Below, piece by piece: positions 27,709 through 34,826 of a DNA stretch of 64,000 nt. The stretch comes from Chryseobacterium jejuense. GTDB taxonomy: Bacteria; Bacteroidota; Bacteroidia; Flavobacteriales; Weeksellaceae. Under the pieces are notes generated by a model that saw nothing but the letters and a program-made list of their open reading frames with translations, had not been told where the DNA came from and searched no databases. A program made the translations under genes and the position numbers. The stretch is taken from positions 1,054,001-1,118,000 of the forward strand of contig NZ_FNEG01000001.1 in the NCBI RefSeq assembly GCF_900100075.1. The letters are read 5' to 3'. How positions within the stretch are numbered: the first letter of the stretch is position 1; the number at the start of each line of letters is the position of its first letter.

Positions 27709-28676
27709 GATTTCTGAGTTAAAATAGGGTTAAATAATTTGACCTGTTGTTGGTAAAAAGTTTCAGAGAGTTGGCAGGGAAAGAAATCAAAAGCATGTAC
27801 AGCACCTTCAATTTCCAATAAAGTAACTGAAACTCCCGCATTCTGTAGTTTTTTAGCGTACTCCTTTCCTTCGTCTTTTAACGGATCTAATTCACATACA
27901 ATGATAGTAGCATCCGGAAGATTTTTAAAATTTTTCTCCTGTAGCGGAACAGAATACTGAGGAGGATGAATCATTGAATGTTGTAAATAATGTTTCCACA
28001 TCCATTTCGCAGCCTTTTTAGTCTGCATGGGAGCATTGGCCAATTCATTCATAGATGAGGTTTCCAATAAATGATCCGTTGGAGGATACAATAGATATTG
28101 ATGCTGGATGCTTATCTCTTTTTTATCTCTTGCATAATGGGTTAATGAAGTTGCAATAGTAGCTCCGGCACTGCTTCCGCCAATCATTATCCTATTTTTA
28201 TTTCCTCCAATGTGGTCGGCAGATTCAGATAACCACAATAAAGCATCATAACCATCTTTCATTGCAGCTGGGAAAGGGTGTTCGGGAGCTAACCGGTAAT
28301 CTACAGAGACTATAACTGCATCAATATCAATATCCAATGCCAATCTAAAAAAGATAAAATCATATTGCTCCGGAGTTCCGTAAATAAAAGCTCCACCATG
28401 GAAATAGAGTAGTATTGGTAGGTTTTTCTTTCCTTTTGGTCTATACACTCTCAGCCTGATGTTTCTTTGTGGTTCAGAAGAAGGAATACGGATATTCTCT
28501 ACAGAAAGAGATGAAGGAACATACAGTGATTCTTCCTTTGTCATTACATTCATTTCCTCTTCCCGGATTTTTGCCGGATGATGAGCCAATAAATATTCAT
28601 AGTCAATTTCGTTAAATGGACTGTCAATAATGGCTTTTAAAAGCTCAGTATCTATTTTTTTCTGCATTACAATCAA
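27705..28676 (-). CDS. Alpha/beta hydrolase, HSL/lipase family
   Basis: A 323-residue esterase of the hormone-sensitive-lipase family. The oxyanion motif is FHGGAFIYG and the nucleophile elbow is GGSSAGATIAT. The Asp and His of the triad are expected in CELDPLKDEGK and GAVHAFDFF. No signal peptide, so a cytoplasmic carboxylesterase acting on small acyl esters. Met4 is an alternative start. A minus-strand -7 box TATTTTTG (28687-28694) lies 10 bases upstream. First gene of an operon with the quinone reductase. Confidence 0.9.
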   Translation of the reverse strand: MIVMQKKIDTELLKAIIDSPFNEIDYEYLLAHHPAKIREEEMNVMTKEESLYVPSSLSVENIRIPSSEPQRNIRLRVYRPKGKKNLPILLYFHGGAFIYGTPEQYDFIFFRLALDIDIDAVIVSVDYRLAPEHPFPAAMKDGYDALLWLSESADHIGGNKNRIMIGGSSAGATIATSLTHYARDKKEISIQHQYLLYPPTDHLLETSSMNELANAPMQTKKAAKWMWKHYLQHSMIHPPQYSVPLQEKNFKNLPDATIIVCELDPLKDEGKEYAKKLQNAGVSVTLLEIEGAVHAFDFFPCQLSETFYQQQVKLFNPILTQKS

Positions 28677-28686
28677 TTTTATATCG

Positions 28687-28748
28687 CAAAAATAGACTGA
28701 TAAAATAGTCGAAAACAGGTATATTTAAAGCTTATTTAGGTACCTTTG
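28687..28748. promoter_or_regulatory. Divergent esterase/AraC promoters
   Basis: TATTTTTG on the minus strand (28687-28694) serves the esterase operon. TACCTTTG on the plus strand (28741-28748) serves AraC and ends only 4 bases before its ATG, which predicts an almost leaderless message. Near-repeats AAAATAGAC (28689) and AAAATAGTC (28702) lie between. Confidence 0.6.
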
Positions 28749-28752
28749 TAGT

Positions 28753-29583
28753 ATGGCAAGAGAAAATATATACCAATCGCTTGAAGTTTTTTATGAAAAG
28801 ATAGATCAATGTCCGTTAAAGGACAGGCAGTTCAACTTTTTTGAACTGGTGTATGTGATTTCGGGAATTGGAGATCATATCGTTAACGAGAATAAAATTG
28901 CATATACTGCCGGAGATCTGTTTTTAATTACTCCTAATGATTATCATGGATTTGATCTGAATGGGATCTGTGAATTTATGGTGATTCGTTTTGGAGAAAA
29001 TTATATCAAAGAATACCAATGGAAAAGTATTGATCATATCGAATGCCTTCTATATTATGCCTCCCATTTGTCAGGCTCGGTACTAGTGAATAATGAGGAT
29101 CAAAAAATGATGAGTCTGCTCATCCAGAATCTACAGCAGGCCATAGAACATGAGTCAATATATAATGAAGATCTTACCCGCCATCTGGTAAATGCTATCA
29201 TTGTGATTGCAGCAAGGAATATAGCGGTTATCAAACCAAAGAATATTTCATCCAATACAGATGTGCGTATTCTTCAGATTCTGGATTATATTCAGGAAAA
29301 TATACGCCTGCCTAAACTTCTGAAAGTAGAAGCTATTGCTAATGAGTTCGGGTTATCTCCAACATACCTTGGTAGTTATTTCCGTAAACAGTGCAATGAA
29401 TCAATCCAGCAATACATTTCTTCTTACAAAATCCGTTTGATAGAACATCGGTTACGTTTCAGTGATAAAAGAGTTCATGAAATAGCCGATGAGTTTGGGT
29501 TTGCAGATGAAAGCCATATCAATAAGTTTTTCAAAAGGCATAAAGGGAAAAGCCTTAGAGCTTATAGACTGGAATCAGCGTAG
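28753..29583 (+). CDS. AraC-family transcription regulator
   Basis: A 276-residue regulator. The N-terminus is a cupin-like sensor (FFELVYVISGIGDHIVNENK, GDLFLITPNDYHGFD). The C-terminal HTH pair is KVEAIANEFGLSPTYLGSYFR and RVHEIADEFGFADESHINKFFKRH, then KGKSLRAYRLE. It is divergent from the esterase/quinone-reductase operon, which it most likely controls. It resembles the AraC protein at 23677. The -7 box sits so close to the ATG that the message may lack a 5' leader. Confidence 0.9.
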   Translation: MARENIYQSLEVFYEKIDQCPLKDRQFNFFELVYVISGIGDHIVNENKIAYTAGDLFLITPNDYHGFDLNGICEFMVIRFGENYIKEYQWKSIDHIECLLYYASHLSGSVLVNNEDQKMMSLLIQNLQQAIEHESIYNEDLTRHLVNAIIVIAARNIAVIKPKNISSNTDVRILQILDYIQENIRLPKLLKVEAIANEFGLSPTYLGSYFRKQCNESIQQYISSYKIRLIEHRLRFSDKRVHEIADEFGFADESHINKFFKRHKGKSLRAYRLESA

Positions 29584-29584
29584 A

Positions 29585-29830
29585 TTAAAGCGCATTAAAT
29601 ACCTCCATAATGGCTTCAATAAGCCCTTTATCTACTTTAGATTCTGATGAGGTATCCTGTACAAGTGCCCGCATATTGCCCGAATCATCCCGCTCAAAAA
29701 CAACTTCGTGGCCATTTACATCTACATAGAATTTATAACCATGGGTAAATGTTGCCAGTTTTACATTGAAAAGCTCATCTTTTCCTTTATAGGTTACGGG
29801 GAGTTCAAATTCTTCCATGAGTACGGTCAA
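29585..29830 (-). CDS. Small conserved-looking hypothetical protein
   Basis: An 81-residue protein, or 77 from Met5 (MEEFELPVTYKGKD), which looks the better start. It has a compact beta pattern (FELPVTYKGKDELFNVKLAT, YKFYVDVNGHEVVFERDD) followed by a C-terminal helix (KGLIEAIMEVFNAL). Its composition is like real protein and unlike a shadow frame, and it nearly abuts the AraC gene convergently. Function unknown. Confidence 0.65.
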   Translation of the reverse strand: MTVLMEEFELPVTYKGKDELFNVKLATFTHGYKFYVDVNGHEVVFERDDSGNMRALVQDTSSESKVDKGLIEAIMEVFNAL

Positions 29831-29990
29831 TACATTTAATTGTAGGCAAATGTCGGAAAACTTGCTGTAAGTTTGGCATATTTATGAACGATTCTGGAGT
29901 TTGTATTTATAAATGATTCATTCTAAGTGATATCCTGCTCTATATTGAGATTGGAATATCATTGTAAATCATTTTTTTTCTGCTATGACT

Positions 29991-30028
29991 TTTGTTTTAG
30001 GATTTACTAATTTTTTTTACTAACTTCG
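29991..30028 (+). promoter_or_regulatory. Likely promoter of the Phe leader transcript
   Basis: TTTG at 29991-29994 and a -7-type TAACTTCG at 30021-30028. The spacing (26 bases) is a little above the usual 17-23. The same TAACTTCG box precedes the MFS gene at 20546. A start 4-5 bases past it would lie almost at the leader-peptide ATG at 30037. The rest of 29831-29990 holds nothing I can name. Confidence 0.45.
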
Positions 30029-30036
30029 TAGTAAGG

Positions 30037-30099
30037 ATGATTTCTAGAATCAACATATTATTTTTCTTCTTCTTTTTTGGCCCCCAAGGGCCGAAATAA
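30037..30099 (+). CDS. Phe-rich leader peptide of a PheRS-like gene
   Basis: A 20-codon ORF, MISRINILFFFFFFGPQGPK, with ATG at 30037 and TAA at 30097. Six consecutive Phe codons (TTT, three TTC, two TTT; 30061-30078) stand directly upstream of a phenylalanyl-tRNA synthetase-like gene. GTAAGG precedes the ATG. A run of Phe codons is the hallmark of ribosome-stalling leader peptides such as E. coli pheM and pheL. The following GPQGP codons (30079-30093) form a GC-rich hairpin, so the RNA structure is linked to ribosome position. This gene is too short for standard calling. Confidence 0.75.
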   Translation: MISRINILFFFFFFGPQGPK

Positions 30100-30190
30100 T
30101 TCTATATATCCGTTGCGTACGGATATTCAAATCAAAATTAGACTTTTATATATTCTTTAAAACATACATCTGCGAAAAAATATCGCAGAT
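30079..30190 (+). promoter_or_regulatory. Three hairpins in the PheRS-like leader (attenuator candidate)
   Basis: Hairpin 1: GGCCC at 30079-30083 with GGGCC at 30088-30092, inside the leader ORF. Hairpin 2: ATATCCGT at 30106-30113 with ACGGATAT at 30119-30126. Hairpin 3: ATCTGCGA at 30168-30175 with TCGCAGAT at 30183-30190, ending 20 bases before the synthetase ATG. None has a strong T-run after it, so this is not a textbook transcription attenuator; control of translation or of Rho access is possible. Confidence 0.6.
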
Positions 30191-30210
30191 ACTATACCAT
30201 TATTTTCGAT

Positions 30211-31245
30211 ATGAATAATATATCAAAAACCATACATGAAAAACGAGAAAGGAAACTGCATAATGATCCAAAACATCCTATTAGCCAACTAAAACAAAAG
30301 ATACAGCTTTTCTTCAAAGACTTTGCCGTATTCGATAACTTAAATGAAGTAGTAAGTATCCGGGATAATTTTGATGATCTGTTGATTCCTTTGGACCATC
30401 CGGCAAGATCTACCAATGACACCTATTATATTGATGACAATAGTGTATTGAGAACCCAGACGTCTGCACATCAGAATACAATGCTGCGTGCCGGCAGCAG
30501 ACAATTTATTGTAACAGGGGATGTCTATCGAAAAGATACCATAGATAAGACACATTATCCGGTCTTTCATCAAATGGAAGGCGTTAAAATTATGCCCAAA
30601 GGTACAGATGCACTAGCAGATTTAAAGCTTACTCTGGAGAAATTGATCCAATATCTGTATCCTGGAAAAGAATATAGATTTCTGGATGATCATTTCCCCT
30701 TTACAGAGCCGTCACTGCAAATAGAAGTGAATCAGAATGGCGAATGGATGGAAGTTCTTGGAGCAGGAGTCATTCACTCCAAAATTCTTCAGAATTGTAA
30801 GATAGATGGAACAGGTTGGGCATTTGGTCTGGGGCTGGATCGTCTGCTGCTTTCTTATTGCAATATACCTGATATCCGGTATTTGTGGACCCATGATCCC
30901 CGTTTTATTTCCCAATTTAAAAATGGATTGACAGAATTCCAGGAATATTCAAAGTATCCTCCTGTTTATAAGGATATATCATTCTGGGTAAATGAGTATA
31001 AGGAAAATTTTGAGAAAATCTGGTCAGATTATAACAACTTTTGTGAGATTGCAAGGGAAGAAGGAGATGATCTGATTGAAGATGTCCGTTTGCAGGATAA
31101 ATTTACCAAAGACAATATGACCTCTCTATCTTACAGAATTACCTACCGTTCGAACGAACGAACCTTGAACAATGAGGAAATCAATATCATTCAGGAGCGT
31201 CTGAGAACAGCGCTGTCTGTTCATTTTGATATTGTCTTAAGGTAG
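30211..31245 (+). CDS. Monomeric, mitochondrial-type phenylalanyl-tRNA synthetase-like protein
   Basis: A 344-residue class II synthetase. Residues 20-240 are a PheRS alpha-type catalytic core: LDHPARS (61-67), RTQTSAHQ (81-88), motif 2 GDVYRKDTIDKTHYPVFHQ (103-121), FPFTEPS (162-168), motif 3 GWAFGLGLDRL (202-212). Residues 250-344 are a ferredoxin-fold anticodon-binding domain (YPPVYKDISFWV, YRITYRSNERTL), which bacteria normally carry on the beta subunit. This fused, single-chain arrangement is that of mitochondrial PheRS (FARS2). It lacks the beta-subunit editing domain. The gene is preceded by a Phe leader peptide and followed by a terminator. It could charge tRNA-Phe or be a paralogue with another job. 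Confidence 0.88.
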   Translation: MNNISKTIHEKRERKLHNDPKHPISQLKQKIQLFFKDFAVFDNLNEVVSIRDNFDDLLIPLDHPARSTNDTYYIDDNSVLRTQTSAHQNTMLRAGSRQFIVTGDVYRKDTIDKTHYPVFHQMEGVKIMPKGTDALADLKLTLEKLIQYLYPGKEYRFLDDHFPFTEPSLQIEVNQNGEWMEVLGAGVIHSKILQNCKIDGTGWAFGLGLDRLLLSYCNIPDIRYLWTHDPRFISQFKNGLTEFQEYSKYPPVYKDISFWVNEYKENFEKIWSDYNNFCEIAREEGDDLIEDVRLQDKFTKDNMTSLSYRITYRSNERTLNNEEINIIQERLRTALSVHFDIVLR

Positions 31246-31293
31246 CAATAGAGACCAATTCTAAGATGTAAGAGGTCTTTTCTATGGCAATGT

Positions 31294-31340
31294 ACAACAC
31301 CCAATCTTTCATAGGATTGGGTGTTGTTGTATTTGGGTTT
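31294..31340 (+). terminator. Terminator after the PheRS-like gene
   Basis: A perfect 13-bp stem (ACAACACCCAATC / GATTGGGTGTTGT) with an 8-nt loop, followed by a T-rich stretch. It separates the synthetase from the photolyase operon. Confidence 0.8.
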
Positions 31341-31492
31341 TTAGTTTATTTATATTCTAATTTTAAATCTTGCGAAAGCTAATTTTCTTATTTTATCTTG
31401 AAAATAGTTCATTAATATTCTTTATCTTGTTTTAAATGGTATATTTGTATTTCATTTTGATTAACGAATATTTATTTAAAAAAAAAGAAGCT

Positions 31493-32776
31493 ATGAATAG
31501 AGTGAACATTTTTTGGTTCAGAAGAGATCTTAGGCTGGAAGATAATGTAGGGCTTCATCATGCACTTAACGCTGGATTAAAGGTGATTCCGATTTTTATT
31601 TTTGATACAGAGATCCTGAATCAACTTCAGGATAAGCTCGACAGAAGAGTAGATTATATTCATCAGGCTTTACAACGTATTCATAGCGATTTGAAGAAAC
31701 GGAACAGCGGACTTCATGTTTATCATGGTACACCAATGGAAGTTTTTAAAAAAATAGCAGAAGATTTTACGATTGATGCTGTCTTTTGCAATAGAGATTA
31801 TGAGCCACAAGCCATACAAAGGGATCGTCAGATAGCTGATCTATTGTCAAAATATCATATTCAATTTAGAAATTTTAAAGATCAGGTCATCTTTGAAAAA
31901 AATAATATCCTGAAAAATGACCTTTCTCCATATACCGTTTTTACCCCATACTCAAAGAAATGGAAGGAAAATTTGCACAATATAGAACCAGTTACTCCAA
32001 ATTGGGATCACTTTGCAAATGTTGACGGCGCTTCAGAAATTATTTCATTGAAAGAAATTGGATTTGAGAAAACAGATCTTGAGTTTATAGAGCCTAAATT
32101 GGATAGAGATGTCATAGATTCTTACGGTGACTATAGAGATTTTCCTGGTATGGATCATACTAGTCATCTCGGGATTGCGCTCCGGTTTGGAACAATTTCC
32201 ATCAGGAAATGTGTACAATATGCGGTTAAACATAATGAAGTCTGGCTTAATGAACTTATCTGGAGAGAATTTTTCATGCAGATCCTCTATCATTATCCTA
32301 GTGTTGTGCATCATTGTTTTAAAAAGAAATATGAGAATATTTCATGGAGGAATGATGAAAATGAATTTAAGGCTTGGTGCGAAGGTAAAACAGGATACCC
32401 AATTGTAGATGCCGGAATGAGAGCGCTGAATGCAACCGGATTTATGCACAACAGGGTAAGAATGATTACAGCAAGCTTTCTTACCAAACATCTGCTCATC
32501 GACTGGCGTTGGGGAGAAGCTTATTTTGCTGAAAAACTCTTAGACTATGATCTGGCTGCTAACAATGGGAACTGGCAGTGGGCTGCGGGCTGTGGATGTG
32601 ATGCAGCGCCTTATTTCAGGATATTCAATCCCTATGAACAGACTAAAAAATTTGATAAAGACAATCAGTATATCAGGAAATGGCTTCCTGAAGACTATAA
32701 CGAAGAACCCATTGTAGAACATACAAAAGCCAGAGAACGAGCATTGAAAGTTTATAAAGATGCATTGGCAGAATAA
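31493..32776 (+). CDS. Deoxyribodipyrimidine photolyase / cryptochrome
   Basis: A 427-residue flavoprotein that repairs UV pyrimidine dimers with light. The start NIFWFRRDLRLEDN is the photolyase N-terminus. The FAD-binding half has LNELIWREFFMQILYHYP, GYPIVDAGMRALNATGFMHN and WQWAAGCGCDAAPYFRIFNP, the last being the strongest family signature. The reading frame is open from 31436, but the ATG at 31493 starts exactly at the conserved N-terminus. Ferrochelatase follows after 18 bases in the same transcript. Confidence 0.93.
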   Translation: MNRVNIFWFRRDLRLEDNVGLHHALNAGLKVIPIFIFDTEILNQLQDKLDRRVDYIHQALQRIHSDLKKRNSGLHVYHGTPMEVFKKIAEDFTIDAVFCNRDYEPQAIQRDRQIADLLSKYHIQFRNFKDQVIFEKNNILKNDLSPYTVFTPYSKKWKENLHNIEPVTPNWDHFANVDGASEIISLKEIGFEKTDLEFIEPKLDRDVIDSYGDYRDFPGMDHTSHLGIALRFGTISIRKCVQYAVKHNEVWLNELIWREFFMQILYHYPSVVHHCFKKKYENISWRNDENEFKAWCEGKTGYPIVDAGMRALNATGFMHNRVRMITASFLTKHLLIDWRWGEAYFAEKLLDYDLAANNGNWQWAAGCGCDAAPYFRIFNPYEQTKKFDKDNQYIRKWLPEDYNEEPIVEHTKARERALKVYKDALAE

Positions 32777-32794
32777 CAAATAAAATAAAGGAAA

Positions 32795-33823
32795 TTGGCT
32801 AAAAAAGGAATTTTATTAATCAATCTTGGTTCTCCAAGGTCAACGGCGGTAGAAGACGTAAAAGAATATCTGGATGAATTCCTGATGGATGAAAAGGTCA
32901 TTGATTACCGATGGATTTTTCGGGCACTTTTGGTTCAGGGAATTATTTTGAAAACCAGGCCGGCAAAATCAGCAGAAGCTTATAAAACGGTATGGACTGA
33001 CGAAGGATCACCTCTTATTGTTATAACGAAAAAGATACAGAAAAAGCTACAGAAGATTGTTGATATACCCGTTGAGATCGGGATGAGATATGCAGAACCA
33101 AGTATTGAAACAGGCATTAGAAAACTTGTTGAAAAAGGAATTACAGAAATTGTATTGTTTCCTCTTTATCCACAATATGCAATGAGTACTACAGAAACGG
33201 TTATTGAAAAAGCGGAAGAAATCAGAAAGAAGAAGTTTCCTCATGTAAGAATTAATTATATTCAGCCTTTTTATAATCGGGACTTATATACGGATTGTCT
33301 TGCAGAAAGCATTCGTGAGAAGCTTCCGGAAAATTTTGATGCCTTATTGTTCTCTTATCATGGAGTTCCTGAACGGCATATTTATAAAACAGACCGAACA
33401 AAGACATGTAATATGAATGACTGTTGTCACAAAGATACTCATCCCAGTCATTCGTTTTGTTACCGTCATCAGTGTTTTAATACCACGGAACGGGTGATAA
33501 AAAAGCTCGGATTACCAAAAGATAAAGTCATTGTGTCTTTTCAGTCCAGATTAGGAAAAGATAAATGGATAGAACCTTATACAGATCATACATTAGAAAC
33601 AATACCGGGGAAAGGAATTAAAAACCTTGCCATTGTCTGTCCGGCATTTGTTTCAGATTGTCTTGAAACACTGGAAGAAATTTCTGTTGAAGGAAAAGAA
33701 ACGTTTATAGAAGCAGGCGGTGAAAATTTCACCTATATTCCTTGCCTGAATGATGAAGACCGTTGGATTGAAGTGATTAAAACCCTGTGTCAAGAACAGC
33801 TCAATCAATTCTATTTACTATAG
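32795..33823 (+). CDS. hemH: Ferrochelatase
   Basis: A 342-residue enzyme that inserts Fe2+ into protoporphyrin IX, the last step of haem synthesis. The start is TTG (32795): the conserved LLINLGSP begins seven residues on and no ATG is near. LFPLYPQYAMSTTE, SYHGVPERH with the active His189, SFQSRLGKDKWIEPYTD and CPAFVSDCLETLEEI complete the signature. A Cys/His-rich insert (C205, C210, C211, H216, C222, C227) follows the active His; it may bind a metal or Fe-S cluster. It is co-transcribed with the photolyase. Confidence 0.93.
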   Translation: MAKKGILLINLGSPRSTAVEDVKEYLDEFLMDEKVIDYRWIFRALLVQGIILKTRPAKSAEAYKTVWTDEGSPLIVITKKIQKKLQKIVDIPVEIGMRYAEPSIETGIRKLVEKGITEIVLFPLYPQYAMSTTETVIEKAEEIRKKKFPHVRINYIQPFYNRDLYTDCLAESIREKLPENFDALLFSYHGVPERHIYKTDRTKTCNMNDCCHKDTHPSHSFCYRHQCFNTTERVIKKLGLPKDKVIVSFQSRLGKDKWIEPYTDHTLETIPGKGIKNLAIVCPAFVSDCLETLEEISVEGKETFIEAGGENFTYIPCLNDEDRWIEVIKTLCQEQLNQFYLL

Positions 33824-33836
33824 TTTTGAGCATATA

Positions 33837-33870
33837 TTGTAATTATTCTTTAGGAAATTAGGTATTTTTG
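33837..33870 (+). promoter_or_regulatory. Promoter of the MarR-like gene
   Basis: TTG at 33837-33839, 23 bases, then TATTTTTG at 33863-33870, a full match to TAnnTTTG. The ATG follows 17 bases later. Confidence 0.55.
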
Positions 33871-33887
33871 TAGACTATTTGAAACGA

Positions 33888-34568
33888 ATGAATTATACGC
33901 TTATTAAAGACTGCATAAACCTGCTGCAGGATTTTGAAACGGAAACCCGCACTTGTCCTGATCTGTATCCGGGAACGATTCAGGGCTTTAAAGCATGGAT
34001 TTCGGATAAGGAGAATACCGGGAAAGAAGAGCATTCTGAAGAGCCTTATTGGGAAGGCAAAGAGAATGGAAGAACACCGGAAAGTGCAATAAGTACATTG
34101 CTTGTTCATCTTAACCGGTATGCAAAAACCTATTCAAAGTCTGCCATCTCAGATTCTGAATTCTCTACTCAGGAAGACTTTATTTATTTAATTAATCTGA
34201 AAGCTTTTGGAGAGATGACCAAGATGGTCCTGATTAAGAAAAATATTCAGGATAAGCCAGTAGGCATGCTCATTATTGCAAGATTGCTGCGTCAGGGACT
34301 TATTGAGCAGATGGATTCTGATGAAGACAAACGAAGTAAATTGATCCAGATTTCAGAAAGAGGACTGATGGTTCTGGAAAAGCAAATGAATAAGATCCGC
34401 CAGGCGACTACTATTGTTTCGGGAAACCTCAGCCACAGCGAAAAGATGGAACTTATACGTATCCTTAATAAGCTGGATCAGTTTCATTATCCTATTTTTT
34501 CACGAAATATTCCTTCTGAGCAGCTAATCAATACCGTGAATGATGAGTATCCGTTTAAAGATCAATAG
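33888..34568 (+). CDS. MarR-like winged-helix regulator
   Basis: A 226-residue protein. The C-terminal half carries a MarR winged helix: KNIQDKPVGMLIIARLLRQGLIEQ with the wing DSDEDKRSKLIQISERG. The first 100 residues are unusual for MarR: an acidic, Cys-containing segment (DFETETRTCPDLYPGTIQGF, SEEPYWEGKENGR) with a helix before the HTH. The frame is open from a TTG at 33879, but the ATG at 33888 fits the promoter. A terminator follows. Target unknown. Confidence 0.75.
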   Translation: MNYTLIKDCINLLQDFETETRTCPDLYPGTIQGFKAWISDKENTGKEEHSEEPYWEGKENGRTPESAISTLLVHLNRYAKTYSKSAISDSEFSTQEDFIYLINLKAFGEMTKMVLIKKNIQDKPVGMLIIARLLRQGLIEQMDSDEDKRSKLIQISERGLMVLEKQMNKIRQATTIVSGNLSHSEKMELIRILNKLDQFHYPIFSRNIPSEQLINTVNDEYPFKDQ

Positions 34569-34606
34569 CATTAGACCTTTTCGCAGACATTAATTTTACT
34601 ACATAA

Positions 34607-34641
34607 ATCGCTAACTGTGTTCAGTTAGCGATATTTTTTTT
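34607..34641 (+). terminator. Terminator after MarR-like gene
   Basis: A perfect 11-bp stem (ATCGCTAACTG / CAGTTAGCGAT) with a 4-nt loop and an 8-T run. The 185 bases to the next gene are AT-rich. Confidence 0.85.
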
Positions 34642-34826
34642 GAAAATAAATCAACAATGAGAATGTGGATATTTGTTTTATCGTTTATAAGTGGTTATTT
34701 ATCATTAATAATTAATTATATTTAAAATATTACTACCATAAATTAAGTATAAATACTGAATAGGTATTATTTTGAACTTATTATTTTTATCCCACAATAA
34801 TAATTCATAAAAATACACTAATAACT

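Noticed and set aside
30079..30126. Hairpins 1 and 2 of the Phe leader as Rho-independent terminators
   Set aside because: Neither is followed by a T-run, so only a regulatory structure is claimed.
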